This document shows, in pieces, positions 53,127 to 61,632 of a DNA stretch of 64,000 nucleotides. This stretch comes from Parvularcula bermudensis HTCC2503 (GTDB lineage Bacteria; Pseudomonadota; Alphaproteobacteria; Caulobacterales; Parvularculaceae): assembly GCF_000152825.2 (NCBI RefSeq), contig NC_014414.1, forward strand, positions 434,001-498,000. Reading direction: 5' to 3'. Each line of letters begins with the position of its first letter. Positions within the stretch are counted from its first letter, which is position 1. The notes below the pieces were generated by a model, which did not search any database, was not told the origin of the DNA, and saw nothing but the letters and a program-made list of their open reading frames with translations. The translations under genes were made by a program, and so were the position numbers.

Positions 53127-54791
53127 ATGGCCTATCTACGCGGACTGTTCTTCACCTTATTCATGATTGTCGTGACTCTTGTCATGGGGATCATCTTCCT
53201 ACCGGCCTTGGTTCGGCCATCCTGGACCTGGGCGATCGCGAAATTGTGGGCGCGCACGCTGCTGGCCGGTCTCCACGGGATTTGCGGCATCGGCGATCGG
53301 ATATCGGGCAAGGACAGACTGATCGCCCCCGCCATCGTCGCAGCCAACCATCAGTCCATGTGGGAAACCCTCCGCCTCACGCTTTTGCTGCCCCGGCCGG
53401 TTTTCGTCCTGAAAAAAGAGCTGCGATCGATCCCCATTTTCGGTCAATGGACGGCGTCGCTGGGGTTCATCTTCATCGATCGCGCCGCCGGCGCGAATGC
53501 GCTGCGCCAAATGCTGGCTGACGCCGTCACCGCGATTGAGAAGGGGGCGAGCCACATCGTCATTTTCCCCGAGGGGACCCGCGCCGCGCCGGGGGAGGAT
53601 GTGCCCTTTCAGCCGGGGGTCGCGGCCCTGGCGCGTCAGCTCGACCTGCCGGTGATCCCCATGGTCCATAATTCCGGTCATTATTGGCTGACCCCTGGCC
53701 CGCGTAAGGAGCCGGGCCACATCCACCTTTCTATTCTTCCGTTGCTCTCCGCCGAGCTGAAACGTGCCGAGTTGCAGCGGCGCTTGAAGACCACGATCAG
53801 CACCGAAAAGGAGCGCCTCTTCGCCATGACCAAGAGCCCCCCCTCGTCCGAGGCCGCGCCGCGGGCGCAGCGCCGTTTTCTGATTATACCGCTCATCGTC
53901 GCGGGGCTGTTGCTGGGGGGGTATTCGTTCCTCTGGTTCCGCGGGGCGGAAATGATGAAGCGGGAACTCGCCTCCTTTGTTGCCACCCAACAGGCCATGG
54001 GCAGAGAGATCACCTATGACGACCTGTCCATCAGGGGCTTCCCCCTCTCCCTCAGGGCTCAGGTGGATCGGTTTTCCTGGCGCGCGCCGGAGGCGTGGCG
54101 GTGGTCGGGGGACCGCCTGCACACCATCGCCATGCCCTGGGAACTCGACCGTCTCATCCTTGCCCCTCGGGGCCTGCAGACGATCGAATATCGAGGGGTC
54201 AAAGCGCAGGTCACACCGGGCACCCTTCGGCTCGGGATCGCGGCCCACGCGTTCAGCGCCGAAGCGCGGGATCTGTCCGCCGCCCTCCCCGAGGGCACGC
54301 TCAAGGTGGAGCAAGTCAGCACGAATGCTCAAACGACGGAGGATCACAGAACCGTCCTTGTCGTGACGGCCGCCGGCCTTCGCTTTACCGATCCGACCGG
54401 CGCCAGCGCGATCCTCAATGGGCTCAATATCGCCGCCGAGATCACCCCCTCCGGCGGGGTGATGCTTGACCTTGGCGAAATGGCCATTGCGGGCACCGCA
54501 GATAAGGGCGGCGTTACCTATCTGCGTCTGGAGGGCGAGGTGACGAGCCTAGATCCCGCCACCGCGTCGGGACGCCTCACCCTCACCTATCGTGACCCGC
54601 GCGCCCTCATCGACACTCTTCGGCGGTTCGATCTTGCACCCGACGAGACTCTCAATCAGGCAGAGGTGGCCCTCAACACCTTCCGCGCCGGCCAAACCCA
54701 GGCGAGCGTCCCGCTACGGCTTGAGGAGGGCGTGGTCTTTCTCGACATACTCGACGGCCTGCCGCTCCTGCGCCTCCCCCCCAACAGGTAA
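53127..54791 (+). CDS. PlsC-like acyltransferase fused to DUF2125 domain
   Basis: 554-residue fusion. Residues 1-232 are a 1-acylglycerol-3-phosphate acyltransferase: an N-terminal helix, motif I 'AANHQSMWETL' (His75 with Glu80 in place of the usual Asp of HX4D) and motif III 'IVIFPEGTRAAPGE' (147-152). From Met234 follows a second hydrophobic segment (251-270) and a periplasmic DUF2125 domain ('REITYDDLSIRGFPLSLRAQ', 'IEYRGVKAQVTPGTLRLGI'). In relatives these are typically two adjacent genes. AAAGGAG at 53807-53813 lies 12 nt before the Met234 codon, so separate translation of the second part is possible. The start ATG 53127 has AGGGG upstream. Confidence 0.82.
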   Translation: MAYLRGLFFTLFMIVVTLVMGIIFLPALVRPSWTWAIAKLWARTLLAGLHGICGIGDRISGKDRLIAPAIVAANHQSMWETLRLTLLLPRPVFVLKKELRSIPIFGQWTASLGFIFIDRAAGANALRQMLADAVTAIEKGASHIVIFPEGTRAAPGEDVPFQPGVAALARQLDLPVIPMVHNSGHYWLTPGPRKEPGHIHLSILPLLSAELKRAELQRRLKTTISTEKERLFAMTKSPPSSEAAPRAQRRFLIIPLIVAGLLLGGYSFLWFRGAEMMKRELASFVATQQAMGREITYDDLSIRGFPLSLRAQVDRFSWRAPEAWRWSGDRLHTIAMPWELDRLILAPRGLQTIEYRGVKAQVTPGTLRLGIAAHAFSAEARDLSAALPEGTLKVEQVSTNAQTTEDHRTVLVVTAAGLRFTDPTGASAILNGLNIAAEITPSGGVMLDLGEMAIAGTADKGGVTYLRLEGEVTSLDPATASGRLTLTYRDPRALIDTLRRFDLAPDETLNQAEVALNTFRAGQTQASVPLRLEEGVVFLDILDGLPLLRLPPNR

Positions 54792-54807
54792 GGCGAGCTG
54801 CGCGCCC

Positions 54808-55920
54808 TCACCTGGTGGCGGCAGCCATCGCGGCAAGGAAATCATCATTGGCCTCGGCCGGGCCGATCGTCACCCTGAGATAGCCGATCAGCCCGCTCGA
54901 TTTGGGGCTCCGAACAAGAACGCCCTCGGTCTCCAGGTGATCGATCAGTCTTTGGGCTTCGCGATCGCGGTCTTCTTGGGTGGCGCCCGGCGCCTCGAAC
55001 AGGACGAAATTGGTGGCGGTCTCCCGCACCTTATAGCCAAGAGCGCCAAGTCCCTTGGCCACCCGGCGACGCTCTTTATCCGTAAACGCCTTATTTTCAG
55101 CAACGAAGGCTTGGTCCCGCACCGCCGCTTCTGCGGCCTTCAGGGAAGGTCCACCGACATTGAAGGGCGGCCGAAGTCGATTGAGCGTATCGGTCGCCGA
55201 TAGGGGAGCATAGGCCCACCCGACGCGCAAACCGCCAAGGCCATAGATCTTGGAGAATGTCCTGATCATGATGACATTATCCGCACCCGCCGCCTCTGCT
55301 TCCGTCACAAGATCGGCGCCGTCCGAGTATGCATGGTCATCTATATATTCCGCATAGGCGCCATCGAGAACGAGCATAACATCGGATCTGAGGCCCGACC
55401 GTAATCGCCGAACCTCCACCGATGAGAGCCACGTCCCTGTGGGATTATTGGGGTTGGCGATGAACACGACCTTCACCGCAGGATCATTCGCCGCCTCGAT
55501 CATGGCCTCGACATCGATCGTCAGATCGGCTTCCCGCGCATCGAGCCGCCCCACCAGCGCCGCCGCCGCCGCCACTGGATAGTAGGAAAATCCGTGACGG
55601 CTATAGAGGACCTTATCTGTCCCATCCGCATACGCCCTGATGATCAGGCTGATCAATTCGTCTGATCCTGATCCGATTGTCAGCCTGTCTTTGCGTAAGC
55701 CATGCACCTCGGCAATTGCCGCCTTCAGGTCAGCAGCATCCCCGTCAGGGTAGAGATGGATTGACTTGGCCGCATCGATGAACGCCGCCGCCGCCAGGGG
55801 GCTGGCGCCGAGGGCACTTTCATTGGCCGACAGCTTCCAGACGCCCTTATGCGTGCTTCCTTTACCGGGAACATAGGGGGCGATCTCTGCGATTCCGGGG
55901 AGAGGGCGAGGCGTTTTCAT
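54808..55920 (-). CDS. hisC: Histidinol-phosphate aminotransferase HisC
   Basis: PLP enzyme converting imidazole acetol phosphate to histidinol phosphate. 370 residues, fold-type I: 'KLSANESALGASPLA', 'LTIGSGSDELISLIIRAY', 'KVVFIANPNNPTGTWLS', 'LDGAYAEYIDD' and the PLP-Lys in 'RTFSKIYGLGGLRVGWAYAP'. Some HisC paralogs act on aromatic amino acids, so an alternative is phenylalanine/tyrosine aminotransferase. It lies 33 bp after the methyltransferase gene and converges on the acyltransferase fusion. Confidence 0.93.
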   Translation of the reverse strand: MKTPRPLPGIAEIAPYVPGKGSTHKGVWKLSANESALGASPLAAAAFIDAAKSIHLYPDGDAADLKAAIAEVHGLRKDRLTIGSGSDELISLIIRAYADGTDKVLYSRHGFSYYPVAAAAALVGRLDAREADLTIDVEAMIEAANDPAVKVVFIANPNNPTGTWLSSVEVRRLRSGLRSDVMLVLDGAYAEYIDDHAYSDGADLVTEAEAAGADNVIMIRTFSKIYGLGGLRVGWAYAPLSATDTLNRLRPPFNVGGPSLKAAEAAVRDQAFVAENKAFTDKERRRVAKGLGALGYKVRETATNFVLFEAPGATQEDRDREAQRLIDHLETEGVLVRSPKSSGLIGYLRVTIGPAEANDDFLAAMAAATR

Positions 55921-55953
55921 AAAGGGGTGATTGCGCGTCGCGTCACGTTCCGG

Positions 55954-56727
55954 TCAAGAACCATCTTCGTCGCGACGCGCCACAGCGCCGCTGGGATCCA
56001 ATCGGCCGCCAGGCGCAAACAACCCCGGCCGGAGAACCTCCGCCCGGGCGCTACCGATGGGCAGGGAGGTGGTCTTGCGCGCCTCGACCAAATTGACCCC
56101 CGCTATATTCGGCAACAGGCGACCGATCGACAGCGCATCCAGACTATCCCCCAGCCGATCCCAAAGGGGGGCCAGCCGCAACAAGCCGCGATTGGGGATC
56201 GGCGGAAAGTGCAGCGCGGCGGCATAGGCGGTGGGGGCAAACATCGCTGCCTTGAGGGCGAGATCCAATTGCCGCCGGGAGAAAGGGCGCCCCGCCGCGA
56301 AGGGACTCGTTTCCACAAGGCTCCAGGGACCCCGTCGGTTTGCCACCGCAAAAATCACCAGACCGTCATCGGTCAAGACCCGCCAGACCTCGCGCAATAA
56401 TCGCCGCGTGTCTGTCGCCTCTTCAAGGCCGTGAACGATCAAGAGCCGGTCGATGGAGGCATCGGGCAGCGGCCAGGCATAATCATCGACCAGGACGGCC
56501 GGCACAGGCCCGCCCGCCCGCACCCCGGACCCCGCCGGACAAAGGGCGGCCAGCCGCTCGGCTTTGGTGAATAGACGCAAATAGGGCTGGGCATAGCCGT
56601 AACCGGCAATGCGCAGCCGGTCGCCCTGCCCCCAGGCCTCATAGAACTTTGCGGTTAAACTCCGCTCAACCGCCGGCCCCAGGGGCCCTGCGTAAAACCG
56701 TTCAAGCTCAGAAACGGCTAACCGCAT
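55954..56727 (-). CDS. Class I SAM-dependent methyltransferase
   Basis: 257 residues with a methyltransferase_11-like fold: a short N-terminus ('LERFYAGPLGPAVERSLTAK'), AdoMet region 'RIAGYGYAQPYLRLFTKA' with an atypical glycine motif, 'LPDASIDRLLIVHGLEEAT' (motif resembling LPFxDxxFDxV) and 'WRVLTDDGLVIFAVANRRG'. It is divergent from gloB with a 45-bp gap, an arrangement found in many alphaproteobacteria. Substrate unknown. GGAGGA precedes the ATG at 56727. Confidence 0.85.
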   Translation of the reverse strand: MRLAVSELERFYAGPLGPAVERSLTAKFYEAWGQGDRLRIAGYGYAQPYLRLFTKAERLAALCPAGSGVRAGGPVPAVLVDDYAWPLPDASIDRLLIVHGLEEATDTRRLLREVWRVLTDDGLVIFAVANRRGPWSLVETSPFAAGRPFSRRQLDLALKAAMFAPTAYAAALHFPPIPNRGLLRLAPLWDRLGDSLDALSIGRLLPNIAGVNLVEARKTTSLPIGSARAEVLRPGLFAPGGRLDPSGAVARRDEDGS

Positions 56728-56772
56728 CGTTCCTCCATTGTATATTTGGGAAAGATATCACACCTTCCGGTT

Positions 56773-57555
56773 ATGGAATGCCGATTTTCGTCCCTGATCG
56801 TCGATCAATTTCCCTGCCTTTCGGATAATTACGGGTTCTTGCTCCACGATACCCGAACCGGGCTGACCGCCACGGTCGATACCCCGCAACACACCGCTAT
56901 TACCGAGCGCTTGACCGAGCGCGGATGGTCCCTCGACATCATTCTCAACACCCACTGGCATTTCGACCATACGGGCGGCAATCTCGCGCTCAAAAAGCAC
57001 TTCGGGTGTGAGATTATCGGGCCTGAGGCAGAAGGGGACCGCATCCCTGGGCGCGATCGAGCCATCAAGGATGGCGACCGCTTGACGTTTGGAGAAAGCC
57101 CGGTGGAGGTGATCGGCACCCCTGGGCACACCAAGGGGCATGTGATCTTCTATTTCCCCGAAGAAGGGATCGCCTTTGTCGGCGACACCCTTTTCAGTCT
57201 TGGCTGTGGGCGCCTTTTCGAAGGCGATCCTGCCCAGATGTGGCAATCCCTCAGCCGCTTGCGGGCATTGCCGGAGGACACGGTTCTGTTCTGCGCCCAC
57301 GAATATTCAGCGGCGAATGCCCGGTTCGCCCTGTCCCTTGGCTTGGACAATTCCGCCCTTACCGCTCGGGCGGCGGCCATTTTCGCCGCACGGGACCGTG
57401 ACGAGCCGACCGTGCCCATCAAGCTGGGGGACGAGAAAGCCGCCAATCCCTTCCTTCGGGCGGATGACCCCGCCCTCGCCGCGGCAATCGGGTGCCCGAA
57501 CGCGGCCCCCGCGGAGGTGTTCGGCGAGGTGAGAGCCCGCAAGGACCGCTTCTAA
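56773..57555 (+). CDS. gloB: Hydroxyacylglutathione hydrolase GloB (glyoxalase II)
   Basis: Hydrolyses S-lactoylglutathione in methylglyoxal detoxification. 260 residues: metallo-beta-lactamase motif 'ILNTHWHFDHTGGNLAL', 'VIGTPGHTKGHVIFYF', 'FVGDTLFSLGCGRLFEGDPA' and C-terminal 'LFCAHEYSAANARFALSL', the HEYT-like signature for the glutathione site. ATG 56773 (MECRFSSLIVDQFPCLSDN) matches typical starts; an upstream TTG at 56746 is unlikely. Confidence 0.95.
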   Translation: MECRFSSLIVDQFPCLSDNYGFLLHDTRTGLTATVDTPQHTAITERLTERGWSLDIILNTHWHFDHTGGNLALKKHFGCEIIGPEAEGDRIPGRDRAIKDGDRLTFGESPVEVIGTPGHTKGHVIFYFPEEGIAFVGDTLFSLGCGRLFEGDPAQMWQSLSRLRALPEDTVLFCAHEYSAANARFALSLGLDNSALTARAAAIFAARDRDEPTVPIKLGDEKAANPFLRADDPALAAAIGCPNAAPAEVFGEVRARKDRF

Positions 57556-57706
57556 AGCCTATCCCCTCTCCCCCCCCCTCTCCCCATCGACTTTCTCGTA
57601 AACAAGCCCCCCAAAACCTGCCCCAGCGCCCGTCAATGGCCCTCGCCAGTTAGCGGTTTGCCGCTATACTCGGATGAGAAAAGAACGATGGCTGGGGAGA
57701 TGACCG

Positions 57707-58174
57707 ATGGATGACGATGATCTGACCGCCGCCAAGACCGTGCGGTTTGCCACGTTTCTTGGCGCGCTTGGGGTCATCTCCTTCGCGGTGGGTGCCCTCG
57801 CCGCTTGGGTTCCTCTTTTTGGGGAAGCCAGCGGCGCACTCCTCTCCTGGATATTGGTCTACGGCGCCGTCATTCTGTCGTTCATGGCAGGTACCATATG
57901 GGGCGTCGCGATTAAGGAAAGTCGCGCCGGGCGCCTGGTCTGGGCTGTGATCCCGGCATTGGTCGGCTGGGCGGCAACCCTCCCCCCCTATCTTCTGCCT
58001 GGAGACGGCGGCTCGGATGTCTGGCGCTTGGCGACACTTATCGTCGCCTTTGGCGCCCTTTTGATCAGTGAATTGATCGATCGGGACTGGGACAGTTGGT
58101 ACCTGACATTGCGCGTGCGCCTGTCGCTCGCCGTGATGACATTCCTCTTGATTACGATGCTGAGGCTCGTCTGA
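57707..58174 (+). CDS. DUF3429 family membrane protein
   Basis: 155-residue protein with four to five hydrophobic helices: 'FLGALGVISFAVGALAAW', 'ILVYGAVILSFMAGTIWGVA', 'LVWAVIPALVGWAATLPPYL' and two further C-terminal segments. The central 'YGAVILSFMAGTIWG' is the DUF3429 signature. Function unknown. GGGGAG precedes the ATG. A TATACT at 57665-57670 could be a -10 element, with no good -35. It overlaps the 3' end of pdeM on the opposite strand by 23 bp. Confidence 0.82.
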   Translation: MDDDDLTAAKTVRFATFLGALGVISFAVGALAAWVPLFGEASGALLSWILVYGAVILSFMAGTIWGVAIKESRAGRLVWAVIPALVGWAATLPPYLLPGDGGSDVWRLATLIVAFGALLISELIDRDWDSWYLTLRVRLSLAVMTFLLITMLRLV

Positions 58175-58892
58175 GCTGCGCGGTCGGCGCCTGACGAATA
58201 TCGGAGCGTAAAGCATGGGGCGGCACCCGATAGGTTCGGTCCCGACTGCAAAGCACCGTGGCCATGTCCACGGGAAAGACCGACCTCACGGCGGGGGAGA
58301 GGACGTTCAGCCCACCGGCGAACGCGCCCATGGCGGGCAGGATCATCCGCTCCCCATCGTGCACGAAGCATGGCCGACGCACCCGCCGCCCCTCACGTTC
58401 CACCACGGCACAAGGATGCAGGTGCCCCGCGACACTCCCCGGCCTTGGGTCCGGCTCGTGCACGAAATGCAAGGGCCCCACAGTGACCTCGTCATGGGCG
58501 GCGCCTTTAAACAGGGCCGGCGGCAAAGGATCGTGATTGCCCAGCACGAACACCCACTCACATCCTTCGCACAGGGAGCGGAGGGAGGCGACATCCTCAG
58601 CCAACATTCGATGTTCCGCCTGCGGATCGTGAAACAGGTCGCCGAGGGAAAGGATCGTTGCCGGACCATAGGTCGAAACGACCGCCGCCACGCGCCGCAA
58701 CGTCTTGGCCGTATCATAGGGGGGGAGAAATTGCCCCCGCGCCGCGAAATGAGAGCCCTTTTCGAGATGCAGGTCGGACACCACCACCAGGCTTTCGCCG
58801 GGAACGACCAAAGCCCCCGCGGGATCGAGCCAGACCTCGACCCCGCAAAGGGTCAGGCGGGTGACACCGGCAGGGGGAGAGAGAAGACGCAT
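58152..58892 (-). CDS. pdeM: PdeM-like ligase-associated metallophosphoesterase
   Basis: Calcineurin-like phosphoesterase of 246 residues. Metal-binding motifs: 'LVVVSDLHLEKGSHFAARG', 'ILSLGDLFHDPQAEHRML', 'EWVFVLGNHDP' and 'GSVAGHLHPCAVV'. The 'DLHLEKGSHFAARGQFLPPY' segment is typical of the PdeM subfamily, associated in many genomes with DNA ligase LigD/Lhr helicase (ligase-associated damage response). Here neither partner is adjacent; it follows dcd on the same strand after 60 bp, so a role in nucleic-acid repair is inferred by family only. Confidence 0.87.
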   Translation of the reverse strand: MRLLSPPAGVTRLTLCGVEVWLDPAGALVVPGESLVVVSDLHLEKGSHFAARGQFLPPYDTAKTLRRVAAVVSTYGPATILSLGDLFHDPQAEHRMLAEDVASLRSLCEGCEWVFVLGNHDPLPPALFKGAAHDEVTVGPLHFVHEPDPRPGSVAGHLHPCAVVEREGRRVRRPCFVHDGERMILPAMGAFAGGLNVLSPAVRSVFPVDMATVLCSRDRTYRVPPHALRSDIRQAPTAQLRRASAS

Positions 58893-58952
58893 AAGACGGC
58901 TTTATGCGAGAACGCGCCGAGGCTGAAGGGTGAATTATCCCCGCCCCGCTGA

Positions 58953-60059
58953 TCAGGGTGCGGCGAAATGCTTCGACAGGCGCAACCCCTGGCCATGGTA
59001 GTGGGACTTCAGTGCTTCGCCATAGCGCCGCGAGACCGGGCGGGTCAGCCGCTCGAAGGTGAGGCGGGCCATGGTCTGCCCATGACGGATCAAAAAAGGC
59101 GCGTCATAGCCCCGGACCTCCAGCACCGCCCGGCTGGGCGCCTCAAGGCCGAAGCCTGGGTCGAAAAAGCCCGCATAGTGGACGCGAAATGCGCCGAGAT
59201 CAGCATCGATCGGCGCCATTTCCGCCGCCAGATCATCGGGAAGTCGTAACTCCTCCTGACTCGCCAAAATATAAAACTCCCCCGGGTCGAGGATCAGAAA
59301 TTGATCCTGCATGACAGGAAGGGGGTCGAAATAGGCCTCAGGGCGCAGGGCGGCCACGCGGTCCACATCGATCAGACCGGTGTGCTTCTTGGCGCGCCAT
59401 GCCGCCACCGGACCGAGATCGCCCGAGAGGTCGACTGACACGCAGAGCCCCTGATGAATGTGCCCATGATGGCGGGGACCTGTGAGATCTTCACGCCGGG
59501 CCCGCTCGCCCAGGGCCTCATCGGACAGGCGCGTCTCCCCATGGCGTATCCGAAGCTGGTTCAGGCTCGACCCTGGCCTTACGACGATCGAAAAAGTGCG
59601 GGGACTGACCTCAGCATAGAGCGGGCCGGTATAGCCGGCCGGCACCTCATCATAGGCGGTGCCATCGTCAGTCACGAGGCGGACGAAAACATCAATCCGG
59701 CCCGTCGAGCTTTTCGGGTTGGCCCGAGCCGAGAGAGTGGGAGGCAGCGCCAGCCCCTCTCGCAATTCCACGAGATAGACACACCCCGTCTCCAACACCG
59801 CCCCATCCGTGAGGTCGAGCACATGCAGCCCAAGCCCCTCGTCAAGACACGACTTCACCGAGCGCGCGGGGCCGGGGAGAAAAGCCGCCCGAATGCGCCA
59901 GGCACGCTGTCCCAACGTCAGATCGAAACTCGCCGGTTGGATCTGGCACTCACCGCATTGCGCAGAAAGCGTAATCGTCTCCGCCGCGACGAGGGCAGCC
60001 AGGTCGTCTTCGGCAAAAACACCTAAGGGATGGGGCGTGTCCAGCGATCGTCTCCTCAC
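58953..60059 (-). CDS. dcd: 2'-deoxycytidine 5'-triphosphate deaminase (double-domain type)
   Basis: Predicted to deaminate dCTP to dUTP for dTMP synthesis. 368 residues, about twice the E. coli Dcd (193): two dUTPase-like halves, as usual in alphaproteobacteria. Seen: 'CQIQPASFDLTLGQRAWRI' in the first half, 'SARANPKSSTGRIDVFVRLV' with the active-site SSxGR-type motif, 'GYTGPLYAEVSPRTFSIVV', then 'DPGFGLEAPSRAVLEVR' and 'PFLIRHGQTMARLTFERL' in the second. The start is GTG 60059 with AAGGGTA upstream. Confidence 0.9.
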   Translation of the reverse strand: MRRRSLDTPHPLGVFAEDDLAALVAAETITLSAQCGECQIQPASFDLTLGQRAWRIRAAFLPGPARSVKSCLDEGLGLHVLDLTDGAVLETGCVYLVELREGLALPPTLSARANPKSSTGRIDVFVRLVTDDGTAYDEVPAGYTGPLYAEVSPRTFSIVVRPGSSLNQLRIRHGETRLSDEALGERARREDLTGPRHHGHIHQGLCVSVDLSGDLGPVAAWRAKKHTGLIDVDRVAALRPEAYFDPLPVMQDQFLILDPGEFYILASQEELRLPDDLAAEMAPIDADLGAFRVHYAGFFDPGFGLEAPSRAVLEVRGYDAPFLIRHGQTMARLTFERLTRPVSRRYGEALKSHYHGQGLRLSKHFAAP

Positions 60060-60084
60060 AGCGTACCCTTGGCGGGAACGAGCC

Positions 60085-60582
60085 TTATGGCCCTTCGACC
60101 ACCACGCTGTCGAGGTGGAGGCGCTTACGGGTCTTGGTAATCAGAGTCTGGGCCGTTTCGTCCCGCTCCGCCTCTTCGCCCGCCACATCCTCCATCATTT
60201 GGACCAGGTCCTTCATCTCCTCGAGGGTGAGCCGCCCCTGTATCGGTTTGAGAAGACGGGGGACCGACCCTTCGATGTCGTCGATTTGACTGACCGCCAT
60301 GCGGCCGAAGGAATAAAGGCCCTCCGCCTCATCATCAGTAATGGCGAAGTTTGTCGTCATTAACGCCTCGATGGTGTGTTTTTGCTCGACCGTGACCTGC
60401 CCGTCTTCACCGGCGGCGACCTTCACGAGCAATATCGCCGCGGCCTCCCGCGGGTCGCTCAAGGTCTCAACCAAGCGTCCGGGCCTACGGGCGGTCCCTT
60501 GCCTGTGGCGGTACATCCGGCCCCATTCCCAAAACGCAAAAAGGATAGCCGCGAGACCGAGGAGGACAGCGAAGAGGACCAT
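60085..60582 (-). CDS. Membrane-anchored TerB-like protein
   Basis: 165 residues: an N-terminal helix (2-22, 'VLFAVLLGLAAILFAFWEWG') followed by a basic linker and a helical TerB-like domain with acidic residues ('AAAILLVKVAAGEDGQVTVE', 'NFAITDDEAEGLYSFGRMAV'). TerB domains are linked to tellurite resistance and metal or stress sensing; in this short membrane-bound form the function is unknown. The ATG overlaps the stop of the TPR gene (ATGA), so the two are co-translated. Confidence 0.72.
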   Translation of the reverse strand: MVLFAVLLGLAAILFAFWEWGRMYRHRQGTARRPGRLVETLSDPREAAAILLVKVAAGEDGQVTVEQKHTIEALMTTNFAITDDEAEGLYSFGRMAVSQIDDIEGSVPRLLKPIQGRLTLEEMKDLVQMMEDVAGEEAERDETAQTLITKTRKRLHLDSVVVEGP

Positions 60583-61109
60583 CAGATCTCCCGACCGTAG
60601 GCATCTCGCTCAATATCGTCGAGGCGCGCTTTCAGGCCGGGGAGATAGGGATGGATCCGCAAAGCATCTTGGAAGTGCCCGAGCGCCTCGGTGGTCTGGC
60701 CCTGGCTGCGCGCCAACTCCCCCAATTTGACCATCGCGCGATAATCCCGCGGCTCGGCCCTGAGCGCCTGCGTGAACGCCGTCCGCGCCGGACCGAAATG
60801 ACCTTGCCGTTGCAGGACATCGCCGTAGAGCACCCACCCCTCATTAAAGGACGGGGCCAATTGCGTCACATTCGCCAATAGGACGGCCGCAAGATCGAAC
60901 CGCTCCTGATCAATCGCGGCCACAGCGCGATTCTTCAGAATATCGATCCCAGTTTCATCAGCCGTACGCCAGGCGTCTTCGATCTCACTCTGCGCCTCCG
61001 CCGCACTGGCGGGATCGTGGTGAAGCGCGGCAAACGCCTGTTCGAGCGACGGTCTTGGGGCGAACGCGCATAGGAGCATCGCCAATAACGAGAAACAGAT
61101 GAGCCTCAT
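60582..61109 (-). CDS. Exported TPR-repeat protein
   Basis: 175 residues with a signal-like start ('MRLICFSLLAMLLCAFA') and tetratricopeptide repeats: 'FNEGWVLYGDVLQRQGHFGP', 'ARTAFTQALRAEPRDYRAMV' and 'LGELARSQGQTTEALGHFQD'. It probably scaffolds protein interactions in the periplasm. ATG 61109 begins the signal segment and is preferred to an upstream in-frame ATG at 61139. Translationally coupled to the TerB-like gene, which suggests they act together. Confidence 0.78.
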   Translation of the reverse strand: MRLICFSLLAMLLCAFAPRPSLEQAFAALHHDPASAAEAQSEIEDAWRTADETGIDILKNRAVAAIDQERFDLAAVLLANVTQLAPSFNEGWVLYGDVLQRQGHFGPARTAFTQALRAEPRDYRAMVKLGELARSQGQTTEALGHFQDALRIHPYLPGLKARLDDIERDAYGREI

Positions 61110-61186
61110 CCGCTCAGGGTAACGCGGCTTTCCTGTCACGCCAAGGACACAATTGGCCCAGCGCGGGAAAGGGCGGACACCAGAGA

Positions 61187-61200
61187 TGGTCGAACGACCA
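61187..61200 (-). terminator. Short palindromic hairpin after rpmJ
   Basis: TGGTCG-AA-CGACCA, 5 bp past the rpmJ stop on the minus strand, a perfect palindrome with a minimal loop. Without a following T-run it is only a possible terminator. Confidence 0.3.
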
Positions 61201-61205
61201 GGGGC

Positions 61206-61331
61206 TTAGCCCTGCCGCGCTTTGAACCGCCGTTGGGTCTTGTTGATGACATAGACCCGGCCTTTACGGCGAACGACCTGGCAATCCGCGTGGCGTTTCT
61301 TCAGCGATTTGAGTGAGCTGCGGACTTTCAT
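61206..61331 (-). CDS. rpmJ: Ribosomal protein L36 (zinc-independent type)
   Basis: 41-residue 50S subunit protein: '[20 protein letters not shown]' then '[20 protein letters not shown]'. It is the C-minus form of L36 (YkgO-like), with a single Cys in place of the four zinc ligands, which is the usual version in alphaproteobacteria. ATG 61331; a longer in-frame reading to 61397 is not conserved. It stands alone with a promoter presumably in 61332-61450. Confidence 0.95.
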   Translation of the reverse strand: MKVRSSLKSLKKRHADCQVVRRKGRVYVINKTQRRFKARQG

Positions 61332-61632
61332 GTCACGATCCCAAGCGAATGAATGAAAAGAAAGCGGCGCATTACAGAGCTGAGGCAGCACGGTCAAGTG
61401 ACGCCTGTCCCAACGGCGGTGCGCCCTGCGAAATCACCGATGCAGGGGATGGGGGGGTAGGCGCGACCGGCACGAGCAACAGCGATGGCCATAGGCGCTC
61501 TCCGTGGTGAGAGCGAGGAGGTGGGCCTTCTAAAGCCAAAATTTTTCTGGCATCCACAGTGCCGGTCTTGCACCGGGCTGGGTGAGAAATTCAGCCGGCG
61601 CTAAAGATCAGTGGGTTTTTCTTGGAGGCTCG
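61332..61632. other. Intergenic region before sulfotransferase gene
   Basis: 301 bp without a supported gene. It holds a CGCTCTC-CGTGGT-GAGAGCG hairpin (61496-61515), a smaller CCGGT/ACCGG hairpin (61562-61576), and an A/T-rich patch at 61533-61550. The right part may contain the sulfotransferase promoter, the left part that of rpmJ. GGAGG at 61624-61628 is the ribosome binding site of the next gene. Confidence 0.45.

Noticed and set aside
53199-54347. Open frame of 382 codons on the minus strand
   Set aside because: Antisense to the PlsC-DUF2125 gene, very rich in Arg/Gly/Pro, no signature.
61187-61200. TGGTCGAACGACCA as a tRNA T-arm
   Set aside because: No acceptor, D or anticodon arms nearby; it is a simple palindrome after rpmJ.
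61313-61557. Short frames on both strands between rpmJ and the sulfotransferase
   Set aside because: Overlap rpmJ or each other, lack ribosome binding sites and resemble no known protein.
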